Notes: a model not told the origin generated them from the letters alone. 57,856 nt of DNA from Streptomyces alboflavus (GCF_000716675.1 NZ_JNXT01000053.1:1-57856); one strand, 5' to 3'; positions 8,297 through 16,512 are shown, numbered from the stretch's first letter. Translations and numbers: made by a program.

Positions 8297-8336
8297 TCTG
8301 GTGCGCACCAGATGCTTCTCTACTGGTGCGCACCAG
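8297..8336. promoter_or_regulatory. Tandem GntR-type operators
   Basis: TCTGGTGCGCACCAGA (8297-8312) is a perfect 16-bp palindrome, and CTGGTGCGCACCAG (8323-8336) repeats its central 14 bp with a 25-bp centre-to-centre distance. The 16-bp string TGGTGCGCACCAGATG occurs twice as a direct repeat. The GT-N4-AC core matches the GntR-family operator pattern. A -35-like TTGACT (8292-8297) abuts the first site. I infer that the GntR-Nudix protein represses the transfer promoter here. Confidence 0.65.
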
Positions 8337-8527
8337 ATGGCGAAGTTGCCTCCGATTCACGGTGTGCCAAGCAAAGGGCGGGGACGCTGCGATCCCGCTA
8401 AAGGCCAGGGGACAGGGCTTGGGCCCGACTGGCGAGGTGGCCCGGTGACCGCGAGCAACGGCCGGAGGGTGGGGACATGGTCCCCCTTGCAGTGCGTATC
8501 CCCTGTTCAGCGGGCTGAAGGAGTGGC

Positions 8528-8560
8528 AGTGAATCGACGAAAGCGATGGGCGCGGCCGTG
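8528..8560 (+). CDS. Possible 10-residue leader peptide
   Basis: GTG at 8528 follows an AAGGAG ribosome-binding site and opens a frame encoding MNRRKRWARP before a stop. The product is strongly basic. It lies in a structured leader and ends about 195 bp before a terminator-like hairpin, an arrangement reminiscent of translation-coupled attenuation. It could equally be a chance micro-ORF. Confidence 0.3.
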
Positions 8561-8755
8561 ATCGACCGGCACGGCAGCGTCGCTCGGCCTCGGGTCCGTG
8601 AGCGCGATCGAGCGCTCCGGCCAACCGGTCACCTTCGACCGCTTCGCGGCGGCTAGCGCCGCGTCGGTTGCCTCCTCCGTCCGTCCGGGCGCCCTGCGGG
8701 GCGGTCCCGTACGGACGGGGTTGAGGGGAGCCGGAGGTTCCGACTTCGACGGCGT

Positions 8756-8785
8756 GCGGCCCCGGTGCTCGAACACCGGGGCCGC
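8756..8785 (+). terminator. Terminator-like hairpin before transfer operon
   Basis: GCGGCCCCGGTG and CACCGGGGCCGC form a perfect 12-bp stem with a 6-nt CTCGAA loop. It is followed by TGTTC rather than a long T run, as is common in high-GC actinobacteria. Because it lies only 36 bp before the first transfer gene, it may act as an attenuator instead of ending an upstream gene. Confidence 0.55.
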
Positions 8786-8821
8786 TGTTCGGGCCGTTCC
8801 CGTCTGAGAGGAGCACGACCC

Positions 8822-9154
8822 ATGAAGTGCATCGTGGCTGGTCATGTCGCTGTTACGACAGCGGAGTTCACGGAGTTGGCGTTGGGCTTCGCTGAGCGTT
8901 CGGCGGGGTTCGACACGGAGCTGTTCACCGGCGAGTTCGGGGAGTCGGAGGAGGGGCGGGCCGCGCGGCTGGCGGTGGCCCGCGAGGTGCTGGTGGAACT
9001 GCGGGAGGTCGACCCGGTCGCCGCGGCTTACGCCCGTGCGCTGCTGCGGGCGAGCGACCTGCCGAGGCGGGTGTCGCGTGCCCGGCGGGCTCGCCAGGCG
9101 ACGGTCCGGCGCACGGGTACCTGCGGTGCGCAGGGTGCGGCGGTGGCGGCATGA
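8822..9154 (+). CDS. Hypothetical AICE protein
   Basis: This 110-residue protein begins MKCIVAGHVAVTTAEFTELA and is rich in acidic and alanine residues, with a basic C-terminal tail (SRARRARQATVRR). No domain was recognised. A GAGAGGAG ribosome-binding site precedes ATG 8822, while a longer upstream frame starts inside the terminator hairpin. Its stop overlaps the next gene in ATGA fashion, so it is the first gene of the coupled transfer operon. A DNA- or membrane-related helper role can only be guessed. Confidence 0.7.
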   Translation: MKCIVAGHVAVTTAEFTELALGFAERSAGFDTELFTGEFGESEEGRAARLAVAREVLVELREVDPVAAAYARALLRASDLPRRVSRARRARQATVRRTGTCGAQGAAVAA

Positions 9155-9489
9155 GGGCCGATCTGGCGTTAGAGGAGCTGACGGTTTCTCTGCGGGCCTT
9201 GCGCACGGTGGCCGCGGAGTTCCCCGCCCTGCCGGCCCCGTCGGTGCATGTCTCGCCGGTCTTCCCCAAGCGGCTGGAGCTGTCCCTGCACGACGACTTC
9301 GCGTCCTTCGAGCCCTGGCGCCTGGCGCTCGGCATCGCCTGTGAGGACGTGCGGTTCGGGGTACAGAGCGACGGCCAGACCTGGGTCCTGACGGCGTGCG
9401 GCGACTTCGCGGGCGCGTCGGTCCATCTGACTGCCTTCCATGCTGCGCTCGATTCGGAGAGCAGGGGGCAGCGATGCGTGAGTCCCTGA
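9151..9489 (+). CDS. Hypothetical AICE protein
   Basis: The 112-residue product starts MRADLALEELTVSLRALRTV and has mixed alpha/beta composition with segments such as RLALGIACEDVRFGVQSDGQ. No family was recognised. The start overlaps the previous stop (ATGA), and its 3' end overlaps the following gene by 16 bp. This tight packing argues for co-translation with the transfer genes. Confidence 0.7.
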   Translation: MRADLALEELTVSLRALRTVAAEFPALPAPSVHVSPVFPKRLELSLHDDFASFEPWRLALGIACEDVRFGVQSDGQTWVLTACGDFAGASVHLTAFHAALDSESRGQRCVSP

Positions 9490-10535
9490 CTCCTGCGCAG
9501 ATCCAGTCTGCGGAGCGCACGCTGGCCGCGGGCACGTGGGCCATCACCGGCGGGGCGGTGCTGTACTCCGTGCTGACAGTCACGCCGCTGGTGGAGCGGG
9601 TCACGCCTGCCGAGTGGCAGTGGACGGCACCGATCCTGCCGCTCGTGGTCGATGCGGCCGTGGTCATCGTGGTGCGCCTGGACGCGGTCGTGGCACGGCT
9701 CGGTGGCAACGGCGGGCGGTGGCCGGGCGTGCTGCGGTGGATGACCGGGCTGATGACCCTGCTCCTCAACATCGGTGACAGCGCCCTGAAACGGGATCTG
9801 GTCGGCGTGGCCGTGCATGCTGTCGCGCCGCTGCTGCTGATCGTCACGGCGGAGGCCGGGCTGGCCTACCGGCGCGCGATCAGCCGGGCTCTTGAACGCA
9901 TCGAGCGTTCACGAGCTGAGGAACAGACCGCCCGTGAACAGCAGGCTCGGGCAGTGCGTGAACGCGAGCAGCAGGCCCGTGAACATGCTGAACAGGCGGC
10001 ACGTGAACACGCTGACCGTGTCGAGCGTGAGCGGTTCGAGCGTGAGCAGGAACAGCGTCGCGAGGCGCGCGAGCACGAGGCTCAGATGGAGCGTGAACGC
10101 CTCGCTCGTGAGGCGGACATGCGCCGTGAGCAGCGCGAACACGACGACCGCGTGCGGCGCGAGCAGCAGCAGCGCGAGGATGCGCGGCGCCGTGAACAAC
10201 AGGCACTGGCTGAGCGTTCACGGCGCGAGCCGACAGCCGTCCGCGAGGGCCAGCGCACCCTCCCGGGTGTGCCCGCTGCGGGCGTGGTGAACACTCCGGC
10301 TCGCTCCGTGAACGCCGCTGCGCGCGGCGTGAACAGCGAGCCGGGTGCGTTCACGAAGATGCCGGAGGGCGAGGCGCGCGCCTACATCCGCTCGGTCCGC
10401 GAGGGGGAGCGCACGGTGCGCCAGCTCGCGGATGACACCGGCTGGTCGCTGGGCTGGGTGTCCTCCCGGCTTCAGGAGCAGCGCTCCAAGCCCTCCGCCG
10501 ACGTGAGCACATCGCTGGTTGAGGCGGTGGGCTGA
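9474..10535 (+). CDS. DUF2637-type membrane protein with coiled coil
   Basis: This 353-residue protein has an N-terminal membrane region of about four helices (residues 15-130, including AVLYSVLTV, ILPLVVDAAVVIVV, WMTGLMTLLLNIGDSALK and AVHAVAPLLLIVTAEAG), matching the DUF2637 pattern common on Streptomyces plasmids. An Arg/Glu/Gln-rich coiled coil follows (about 140-265). The C-terminus ends in a helix-turn-helix-like segment (RTVRQLADDTGWSLGWVSSR). I infer a spread or transfer protein linking membrane and DNA or TraB. The start at ATG 9474 was chosen over 9396, which overlaps the previous gene more deeply. Confidence 0.8.
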   Translation: MRESLTPAQIQSAERTLAAGTWAITGGAVLYSVLTVTPLVERVTPAEWQWTAPILPLVVDAAVVIVVRLDAVVARLGGNGGRWPGVLRWMTGLMTLLLNIGDSALKRDLVGVAVHAVAPLLLIVTAEAGLAYRRAISRALERIERSRAEEQTAREQQARAVREREQQAREHAEQAAREHADRVERERFEREQEQRREAREHEAQMERERLAREADMRREQREHDDRVRREQQQREDARRREQQALAERSRREPTAVREGQRTLPGVPAAGVVNTPARSVNAAARGVNSEPGAFTKMPEGEARAYIRSVREGERTVRQLADDTGWSLGWVSSRLQEQRSKPSADVSTSLVEAVG

Positions 10536-10918
10536 TGTCCGGCGCCTACGGCAAGTGCTTCGACCCGTCCGGCGCCCGCTACGGCGTGCCGACCTACCCC
10601 TTCCGCCTGGCGCCCGACGGGCTGGCGACCCGCCGTCAGCTCCGCGCCCGCGGGCTGCGGCCGGGAGGCCAGCCCATCGCCGCACAGGTGATGCGCGTGA
10701 ACCGCCGCGCCGGTGGCCACCTGGTGGCCTACCTGTACCGGATCGAGCTGGCCAAGCCGGTTCGTCCGATGACCTCGCGCAAGTGGGGTGCGCTCGCACT
10801 GGCGATGCTCGCCCGCCGCACCTGCCCGCGCTGCCGCCTCGACGTCGGCTACTGCATCCCGCGCTCGAAAGGCATCTGCGGCCTGTGCCTCGCCATCGAG
10901 GAACAGCACGCCGCCTGA
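10535..10918 (+). CDS. RRQRL-type zinc-binding protein
   Basis: The 127-residue protein contains a RRQLRARGLRPGGQPIAAQV segment near residue 33, resembling the RRQRL motif of zinc-binding proteins found on actinobacterial elements. A zinc ribbon follows near the C-terminus (CPRC...CGLC). The ATG overlaps the preceding stop by one base (TGATG). Its role in transfer is not established. A conserved neighbour position next to Spd-like proteins supports membership of the transfer operon. Confidence 0.75.
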   Translation: MSGAYGKCFDPSGARYGVPTYPFRLAPDGLATRRQLRARGLRPGGQPIAAQVMRVNRRAGGHLVAYLYRIELAKPVRPMTSRKWGALALAMLARRTCPRCRLDVGYCIPRSKGICGLCLAIEEQHAA

Positions 10919-10943
10919 CCCCTCAACTTCCTGGAGTTTTGCT

Positions 10944-11465
10944 GTGTCCAGTCGTACCCGGCCCCGGGCCCGCACCATGAAGGTGCCCGCCGGGGCCACC
11001 ACCGTTCGTATCCCGCGTCAGCGTGGGCGCCGTCAGCAGTCGTTCGTATTCGTGGTGCCCGAACGCCCCACCCTGACCGGCCAGGCACTGCGCACGGCGG
11101 GGCGCCTGTTCTGGCGCCACCGCGCGGCGCTGCTCCCGGCGGGACTCTCCGTGCTGGCCCTGATCGCGACCGCCGTCCTGCATGTCCTGGCGCCGTGGGC
11201 GGGCATTGGGATTGTCGTGGTCGGGCTGCTGCCCCTGATCGCACTCCTCACCCCGCCGCTTTCCCGCCGCTGGCTCAAGAGCGGGGACCGGATGTGGCAG
11301 TGGGCCGCCGCCGTGCTCGCCGCTGTCGTGGGCCTGTGGGCCGGGCTCGCGATCCTGCTCGGTCCGCTGGCCGGGCCGCTTGAAGTCCTGTGGTTCCTCG
11401 GTCTGCTGGCCGCCTATGGCCTGCGCGCTGCCCTGCGTCGCACGACCCCGAAGGAGAAGCCCTGA
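10944..11465 (+). CDS. Spd-like integral membrane protein
   Basis: The 173-residue product has a basic N-terminal tail and four hydrophobic segments (for example LLPAGLSVLALIATAVLHVL, IGIVVVGLLPLIALL, WAAAVLAAVVGLWAGLAILL and VLWFLGLLAAYGL). GTG 10944 follows a GGAG site at 10933-10936; ATG 10977 is an alternative. Position just before traB and the membrane topology fit the plasmid-spread (Spd) proteins that help elements move between hyphal compartments. Sequence identity to a named Spd protein is not claimed. Confidence 0.7.
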   Translation: MSSRTRPRARTMKVPAGATTVRIPRQRGRRQQSFVFVVPERPTLTGQALRTAGRLFWRHRAALLPAGLSVLALIATAVLHVLAPWAGIGIVVVGLLPLIALLTPPLSRRWLKSGDRMWQWAAAVLAAVVGLWAGLAILLGPLAGPLEVLWFLGLLAAYGLRAALRRTTPKEKP

Positions 11466-11989
11466 TGGCTACCCCGACCCGCAACGGCGCCGCGCGCGGC
11501 GCCGACAAGGGCAACAAGTTTGCCAACGCCGGAGCCGCGGCCGGCGGGTTCGTCGGCGCGATGGGCGGCAGCTTCATGCCGAACATCAACATCAATGTCA
11601 GCCGCGGTGGCGGGCGCCACGCCGGAGGCGGAGGGCAGTCGCTGCTGCCGCCGCCGGAGTTCAACTCCCCGGCGCAGGTGCGCAACTACTGCAACACTCT
11701 GCGGGCCGCGGGCGTGATGCTCTCGATGGAGGTCGCGATGGCGGCCGAGATCCTCAAGAGCGTGCTGGGTGCGGTGCCCGACCCCGAGGGGCGGGCCTTC
11801 GGTTCGCGGATCCGTGCAGCGAAGGTGGCGCGCAAGCTGCGCAAGTCCGCCGACGCGCTCAAGGACGCGGCGAAGAACGCCGCCGCCACGTACGCGGTGT
11901 TCCAGCAGGAGTACCAGGAAGAGATCGGCCGTGTCCGGCACCGGGCCCGCAAGCCCAACGCGCCCACGATGAACTGGGCCCAGCAGTGA
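11465..11989 (+). CDS. Hypothetical transfer-operon protein
   Basis: This 174-residue protein has a glycine-rich N-terminal half (NAGAAAGGFVGAMGGSFMPN and a GGGRHAGGGG stretch) and a helical C-terminal half rich in Lys and Ala. It starts at an ATG overlapping the previous stop (TGATG), and its own stop overlaps the traB GTG start. No domain was recognised. Its coupling to traB suggests a partner of the translocase. Confidence 0.7.
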   Translation: MATPTRNGAARGADKGNKFANAGAAAGGFVGAMGGSFMPNININVSRGGGRHAGGGGQSLLPPPEFNSPAQVRNYCNTLRAAGVMLSMEVAMAAEILKSVLGAVPDPEGRAFGSRIRAAKVARKLRKSADALKDAAKNAAATYAVFQQEYQEEIGRVRHRARKPNAPTMNWAQQ

Positions 11990-14094
11990 GGCGCCGCACA
12001 GCGGTCGATGAGACCGCGCAGCAGCAGTTCGCGCAGTTGGTGAACATGCGCGAGGGCGGCTCGGGCGCGAGCGGGGTGGGCAACTACCTGCTGCACCGGG
12101 CCAAGCCGCACCTGCCGCCCTGGCTCGGCATGGCCGGGGTGGGGCTGGCCGGGGTGCTCGGCCACGAACGATGGGCCGCCTCCCCGGCCGCCGCCGTCGG
12201 CCTCACCCTCACCTCCGTGGCCGTGTCCGGCGGCGCGTACGTGATCGGCAAGAGCGCGAGCAGGCAGCGCCGCCTGCACTCCGCCATCACCACCGCACTC
12301 GGCTCCACATGGCTGACGGCGGCGTGCCTGGCCGGACCGGCGGCCGGGCCCATCGGGGATGCGTACCTGATGGGCGGGCCCGCGCTGGCGCTGTCGTGGA
12401 ACGTGCGCATCTTCATGCGCACCTCCGACAGCGGCGGCGCGGGCAGCGCTGACGGCGGCCTGATGGAGAAGATCGGGCTGGCCCGCGCGCAGATCGGCCG
12501 GGCCAAGGTGGAGCCGAACAGGGTGACCGCCCCGGTGGCGCTGGATCCGGGCACGCAGACCAACGACGACATGGCCAAGGCGCTGGCGCACATCGCGTCC
12601 GCCCTGGACCTGCCGACGACCGCGGTCCGCTACCGGCCCAACCCCGACTCCGCACGCCGCGGCGAACTGGTCATCGTCCCCGAAGACATGCTCGCCGAAG
12701 TGATGGAGTGGGATGGACCCTCGAATCTGGGTGGTTCGATCGCGGAACCGCTGGTCATCGGCCGCTACGACGACGGCGCCCCGCTGCAGCTCTGGCTGCC
12801 CGGCGATCCGGAGGCGGGCCGCAACAGCACCCACGTGCTGATCGCGGGCGGCACCGGCTCCGGCAAGGGCGATGCGGCGCTGGATCTCCAGACCGAGATC
12901 CTCTCTCGCCACGATGTCCTGCTGTGGCTGTCGGATCCGAAGTCCTTCCAGGACTTCCGGCCCTTGCTGCCTGGCATCGACTGGGCAGTGGAGGGCGGCA
13001 CCGCCACCGAGGTCATGGTGGAGGCCCTCAAGGCCGCGATCCCGGCCCGCACACGCTGGCTCGGTCAGCACCAGTACCGCCAGTGGGTGCCCGAGGCCGC
13101 CCGCGAGCAGAGCGACCCGGCGCACTCCTGCCGGCCCGGCGGGCGGGCGTGCGGCTGCCCGGGGATGCCGTTCCTCGTGGCATGGATGGAGGAGGCCGCG
13201 AACACCCTGCGGTACTTGGGCGATGACGCGTTCACCGGCATCGCGCAGGAGGCCCGCTCCGCGGGCGTCTCGCTGATCGTGTCGCTTCAGCGGCCGTCCT
13301 ACGACCAGATGTCGACGTCCACCCGGGCCTCGCTGCCGTCGGCCATCGCGCTGGGCTGCGATGCCCGTGATGAGGACTTCACGCTCCCCGAGCGGGTCAT
13401 CGACGCGGGCGCCCACCCCGGGGCGTGGGGCAACCGCAAGCCCGGCTACTGCTACCTCGTCAGCCCCGGCATCGACGAGGAGCGCTACGCATCGCCGGGC
13501 CGCACCTGGCGGGTCACGCAGCGCGTAGCACCGGCCCTGGAAGCCCTCGCCACATGGGCCCATCGCCACGGTGCCATCGCCGACCCCGTCACCGCCCAAG
13601 CCGCTGTGAGCGTGGCAGGGCGGGCCTACACCGGCCGCCCCGGCCCCGACGAGCCCCCGGCCGCAGCGCGGTCGGGCCGTCCTGTCCCGGACGCGCCGTC
13701 GCCGCTGACGCTGGCGGGATGGCCGGACGACGAGGACCAGGAGGACGCCATGGAGGGCGGGCTGCACGTCGACGAGGAGGACCGGGATATCGACCCGGAG
13801 GCCGAGCTGCCCGACATCCAGCCGGGTGACGACGCCCCGATCTTCGGTCAGGAAGCCGGGCGCAAGCCGTCCCCGGAGGAGGCCCGCCGCCTGTTCGGCG
13901 CGGCGCTGGCCGAGTTCGAGCAGGAGGGGCGCATGGTCGTGGGTCCGAAGGACTTCACCGACTGGTGCGACCGCCACGACCTGTCGCGTTCTTGGGTGTC
14001 CAAGCAACTGAAGCGGACCGCTCAGGACGGGCGGCTGGAGGCGACCGAAGCCACCGGCCGGTGGCGGATCGTCCCGGCCCTCACGGCCGCCTGA
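11986..14094 (+). CDS. traB: TraB-type FtsK/SpoIIIE DNA translocase
   Basis: TraB proteins assemble as hexameric pumps and move double-stranded element DNA from donor to recipient hyphae. The 702-residue protein has membrane segments near residues 45-130, Walker A GGTGSGKGD (288-296), Walker B-like FLVAWMEEA (396-404) and a C-terminal winged-helix domain (about 630-702) containing KDFTDWCDRHDLSRSWVSKQ. In known TraB proteins the last domain reads 8-bp repeats in clt. GTG 11986 overlaps the previous stop (GTGA); an upstream in-frame start at 11380 would lie within two other genes. Candidate clt repeats lie directly downstream. Confidence 0.93.
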   Translation: MRRRTAVDETAQQQFAQLVNMREGGSGASGVGNYLLHRAKPHLPPWLGMAGVGLAGVLGHERWAASPAAAVGLTLTSVAVSGGAYVIGKSASRQRRLHSAITTALGSTWLTAACLAGPAAGPIGDAYLMGGPALALSWNVRIFMRTSDSGGAGSADGGLMEKIGLARAQIGRAKVEPNRVTAPVALDPGTQTNDDMAKALAHIASALDLPTTAVRYRPNPDSARRGELVIVPEDMLAEVMEWDGPSNLGGSIAEPLVIGRYDDGAPLQLWLPGDPEAGRNSTHVLIAGGTGSGKGDAALDLQTEILSRHDVLLWLSDPKSFQDFRPLLPGIDWAVEGGTATEVMVEALKAAIPARTRWLGQHQYRQWVPEAAREQSDPAHSCRPGGRACGCPGMPFLVAWMEEAANTLRYLGDDAFTGIAQEARSAGVSLIVSLQRPSYDQMSTSTRASLPSAIALGCDARDEDFTLPERVIDAGAHPGAWGNRKPGYCYLVSPGIDEERYASPGRTWRVTQRVAPALEALATWAHRHGAIADPVTAQAAVSVAGRAYTGRPGPDEPPAAARSGRPVPDAPSPLTLAGWPDDEDQEDAMEGGLHVDEEDRDIDPEAELPDIQPGDDAPIFGQEAGRKPSPEEARRLFGAALAEFEQEGRMVVGPKDFTDWCDRHDLSRSWVSKQLKRTAQDGRLEATEATGRWRIVPALTAA

Positions 14095-14097
14095 GGC

Positions 14098-14201
14098 CCG
14101 TCACATGTGACGGCCGTGTCACACCCAAACCCCTAGGCGGGCGCGGCGTGACGCGCCCGGCACAGCGGCCTGTCACACGGCATCACACCTGCCCGTCACA
14201 C
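14098..14201. other. Candidate clt transfer locus (GTCACA repeats)
   Basis: Directly after the traB stop are a perfect 16-bp palindrome CCGTCACATGTGACGG (14098-14113), TGTCACAC (14117-14124), TGTCACAC (14171-14178), ATCACAC (14182-14188) and CGTCACAC (14194-14201). The 8-mer YGTCACAY is therefore repeated in a short noncoding gap. clt loci are noncoding repeat arrays recognised by TraB, often close to traB. This is an inference from position and repeat length. Confidence 0.5.
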
Positions 14202-14265
14202 CCCGCCCGCGGGCCCGCACTTCCACCCGGGGGCGGGCCCGCCGCCTTACCCGCTGGAGCACCTC

Positions 14266-14727
14266 ATGACCTACTCCGAGCGGCCCGTGGCCCTCGAAGT
14301 CCATCACCCCGTACCGATCACGGCTGTTGACCCGTACGCGGCGCCGCTGGCGCCCGCGCAGACGGGCATCGAGCGTCAGCCGGTGGTGTGGGTACCGGAC
14401 GCCTACGGCCGCATGGTCCCCATGCCCAAGCACCTCGCCCCGCCGCCCGTCCTCGCGTCCGAGCCGCGCGACCTGTCCCCGCTGCCGCTGCTCGACCCGG
14501 TCGCGCAGCGCCTCATCGGCGGCGGCATCGGCGGGGGCGCGCTGTCCGCCGGCGTCGGCTACGGCACCGGCCAGGCCATCAGCGCCGCCGTCGGATTCAC
14601 CTCCGGCGCCGGACTGTGGCTCGTCCTCCTCTTCCTCCTCGTCCTGCGGGCCCCCGCGGTCGCGGAGGGCGGGAGCACGGTCAACATCCGCAAGGCCGTC
14701 ATCAAACGCAGCCACTTCCACGGCTGA
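14266..14727 (+). CDS. AICE membrane protein, Spd-like
   Basis: The 153-residue protein has a proline-rich soluble N-terminal region and two hydrophobic segments, a glycine-rich one (IGGGIGGGALSAGVGYGTG) and GLWLVLLFLLVLRAPAV. This resembles small mobile-element transfer proteins downstream of traB in other Streptomyces elements. A GGAG site precedes the ATG. Function in intramycelial spread is inferred only from context. Confidence 0.7.
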   Translation: MTYSERPVALEVHHPVPITAVDPYAAPLAPAQTGIERQPVVWVPDAYGRMVPMPKHLAPPPVLASEPRDLSPLPLLDPVAQRLIGGGIGGGALSAGVGYGTGQAISAAVGFTSGAGLWLVLLFLLVLRAPAVAEGGSTVNIRKAVIKRSHFHG

Positions 14728-14747
14728 ACCACCGGGAGGCAACCCCC

Positions 14748-14948
14748 ATGGCCTGCCGCTACTGCACCGGACACACCCCCATCCGCCTGGACGCCTACCC
14801 CGCCGGGGACCCCCGCGCCGAACTCCTGGCCGCACACCGCGCCAGCGAGGCCCGCGCGGAGGCGCCCGGCCCGGTCCACGTCCACTACGACGCGATCGGC
14901 GACACCTTCGCCGTCATCCGCACCCCCGACTCCGCCGACCACCACTGA
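14748..14948 (+). CDS. Small hypothetical protein with CxxC
   Basis: The 66-residue product begins MACRYCTGHTPIRLDAYP and carries a single CxxC pair at the N-terminus. A strong GGGAGG site at 14733-14738 precedes the ATG. A longer frame reaching back to 14388 overlaps the previous gene and was not used. No family was recognised; it is co-directional with the adjoining transfer genes. Confidence 0.6.
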   Translation: MACRYCTGHTPIRLDAYPAGDPRAELLAAHRASEARAEAPGPVHVHYDAIGDTFAVIRTPDSADHH

Positions 14949-14961
14949 AGGAGCACCGCAC

Positions 14962-15363
14962 ATGATCATCCCGTTCACGCCCCTGGACTTAGTCCTGGGA
15001 ACCGACCAGGCCCGCGCGTTCATCTACGCCCGCGCGCACGAGCTGACCCACCACGATCTCCTGCCCGAACCGGTCGCCCTCCAGCTCACCATCCACCGCA
15101 TCCTGCACGGCGACCCCCTCACCCTGGCGGAGCCCGGACAGGTGTGGACGCTGCGCGCGGACACCGACCCCGACGACGCCCCCGCACACCGGCTGGTCAT
15201 CCACGCCCGGCACCACTGCCCGCCGCGCGTTCTGGTCACCGACCCCGACGACCCCACCGGCGAGGTCGACGAACTCCTCATCGAGGTCCTGGACATGTAC
15301 CAGCTCGCCACCTGGCACCCCACCTTCACCGTGTGCGAGGGCCGAAGGGACGACTTCCGGTGA
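14962..15363 (+). CDS. Hypothetical AICE protein
   Basis: This 133-residue acidic protein begins MIIPFTPLDLVLGTDQARAF. It is rich in His and Asp and shows no recognised domain. AAGGAG lies before the ATG. Its stop overlaps the next GTG start (GTGA), which indicates translational coupling. It lies in the post-traB operon leading to ssb. Confidence 0.65.
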   Translation: MIIPFTPLDLVLGTDQARAFIYARAHELTHHDLLPEPVALQLTIHRILHGDPLTLAEPGQVWTLRADTDPDDAPAHRLVIHARHHCPPRVLVTDPDDPTGEVDELLIEVLDMYQLATWHPTFTVCEGRRDDFR

Positions 15364-16037
15364 CTGCCACACTGATGTGGTTCGACTCGCTCACTGACAG
15401 CGCGTACGCGCTCGGTGCCGCCGCCCGCGAGACCCGCCGTGCCGCCCAGAGCGCGCGGCTGGCGCGGGAACTGTACGAGCCCGACCGCATCCGCTTGCTG
15501 GACGCAGAAGTCCACACTGGCGGCCAGGTCCCGGGGGCACCGCCGTTTCGCCCGCATGACGCGGCTGTGTTCGCCATCGGTGACACCCTCAGCCAGGCGG
15601 ACAACCAGCTCAGCAGGCTCTACACCAATACCGCCACGGCCTACGCCTACGGCACCGCGCACGCCATCCTGCGCGTCCTGGACGGCCAGCAACCCGCCGC
15701 CGTCCAGCTCGAACGCACCCCGGACGGGCACTACGTCCTGCCGCGCGAGTTGTGCCCGGTCCCGCCCGCGATGCCCGCGCTGCAGCGCTGGAACGGCTAT
15801 CGCGGCTTCGAGCAGGCCCGCGCCCGCCTGGCCGAGTGCGACGCCGCGGGCATGCACGCGGACTTCCTGGACGACCAGCCCCACGTCAGCGACCACGAAG
15901 CCGCCGAACTGCACGCCGCGCTCGACGTCGCGGCCGGATACGCCGACGCGGCCTACGTGTACGGCGAGCGCGCCGAATCGGCCCTGCACTTCGCCCTGCT
16001 CGAACCCCAGACCCAGCACCCCCGCGCCCGCGCCTGA
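15360..16037 (+). CDS. Hypothetical AICE protein, helical
   Basis: The 225-residue product starts MTATLMWFDSLTDSAYALGA at a GTG that overlaps the previous stop. It is alanine-rich and mostly helical, with many aromatic residues (YTNTATAYAYGTAHAILRVL, RWNGYRGFEQARARLAECD). No membrane segment or known domain was seen. A frame extending upstream to 15144 overlaps the previous gene and was rejected as the start. Confidence 0.65.
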   Translation: MTATLMWFDSLTDSAYALGAAARETRRAAQSARLARELYEPDRIRLLDAEVHTGGQVPGAPPFRPHDAAVFAIGDTLSQADNQLSRLYTNTATAYAYGTAHAILRVLDGQQPAAVQLERTPDGHYVLPRELCPVPPAMPALQRWNGYRGFEQARARLAECDAAGMHADFLDDQPHVSDHEAAELHAALDVAAGYADAAYVYGERAESALHFALLEPQTQHPRARA

Positions 16038-16056
16038 CCAGGACAAGGAGCACCGC

Positions 16057-16506
16057 ATGTCGTTCGGAGAGACCCCGATCACCGTCATCGGCAACTTGAC
16101 CGCCGACCCGGAGGTGCAGTTCACCACCACCGGCTCCGCCTTGGTGAAGTTCACCGTCGCTTCCACCCCGCGCACCTTCGACAAGGACTCCGGCCAGTGG
16201 AAAGACGGCACCACCACGTTCTTCCGCTGCGCCGCCTGGCGCTCCCTCGCCGAACACGTCGCGGAGTCCCTCACCAAGGGCTCGCGGGTGGTCGCGTTCG
16301 GCCGGATCCGCCAGCACAACTGGCAGACCCCCGAGGGCGAGAACCGCTCCATGCTGGCCGTCGAGGTCGACGACATCGGCGCGAGCCTGCGCTTCACCAC
16401 CGTCACCGTCGACGCCAAGCGCCCCACCCCGGCCGCCGCGCCCTCCAACGACCCGTGGAACACCGCAGCCAACCCGGCCAAGGAAACCGCCGACGTCCCC
16501 TTCTAG
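16057..16506 (+). CDS. ssb: Single-stranded DNA-binding protein
   Basis: The 149-residue protein has the SSB OB-fold pattern: ITVIGNLTADPEVQFTTTGS, then ALVKFTVASTPRTFDKDSGQ, FFRCAAWRSLAEHVAESLTK and GSRVVAFGRIRQHNWQTPEG. The C-terminus ends ETADVPF, similar to the acidic DDDIPF partner-binding tip of bacterial SSBs though less acidic. It should protect single strands during element replication or after transfer. AAGGAG precedes the ATG. It is the last gene before the first structured RNA element. Confidence 0.93.
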   Translation: MSFGETPITVIGNLTADPEVQFTTTGSALVKFTVASTPRTFDKDSGQWKDGTTTFFRCAAWRSLAEHVAESLTKGSRVVAFGRIRQHNWQTPEGENRSMLAVEVDDIGASLRFTTVTVDAKRPTPAAAPSNDPWNTAANPAKETADVPF

Positions 16507-16512
16507 CCCCGC

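Larger units (their letters stand above)
8142..8821. other. 680-bp control region between XRE gene and transfer operon
   Basis: No normal-length gene is visible. The region contains, in order, CAACAGGG-type repeats near the XRE start, two large GntR-type palindromes, a micro-ORF with a good ribosome-binding site, several GC-rich hairpins and a terminator-like hairpin just before the first transfer gene. It reads as the regulatory hub of the element. Confidence 0.7.

Noticed and set aside
11686..14007. 773-codon minus-strand frame antisense to traB
   Set aside because: TraB on the plus strand has Walker motifs and a coupled start; the antisense frame is low-complexity.
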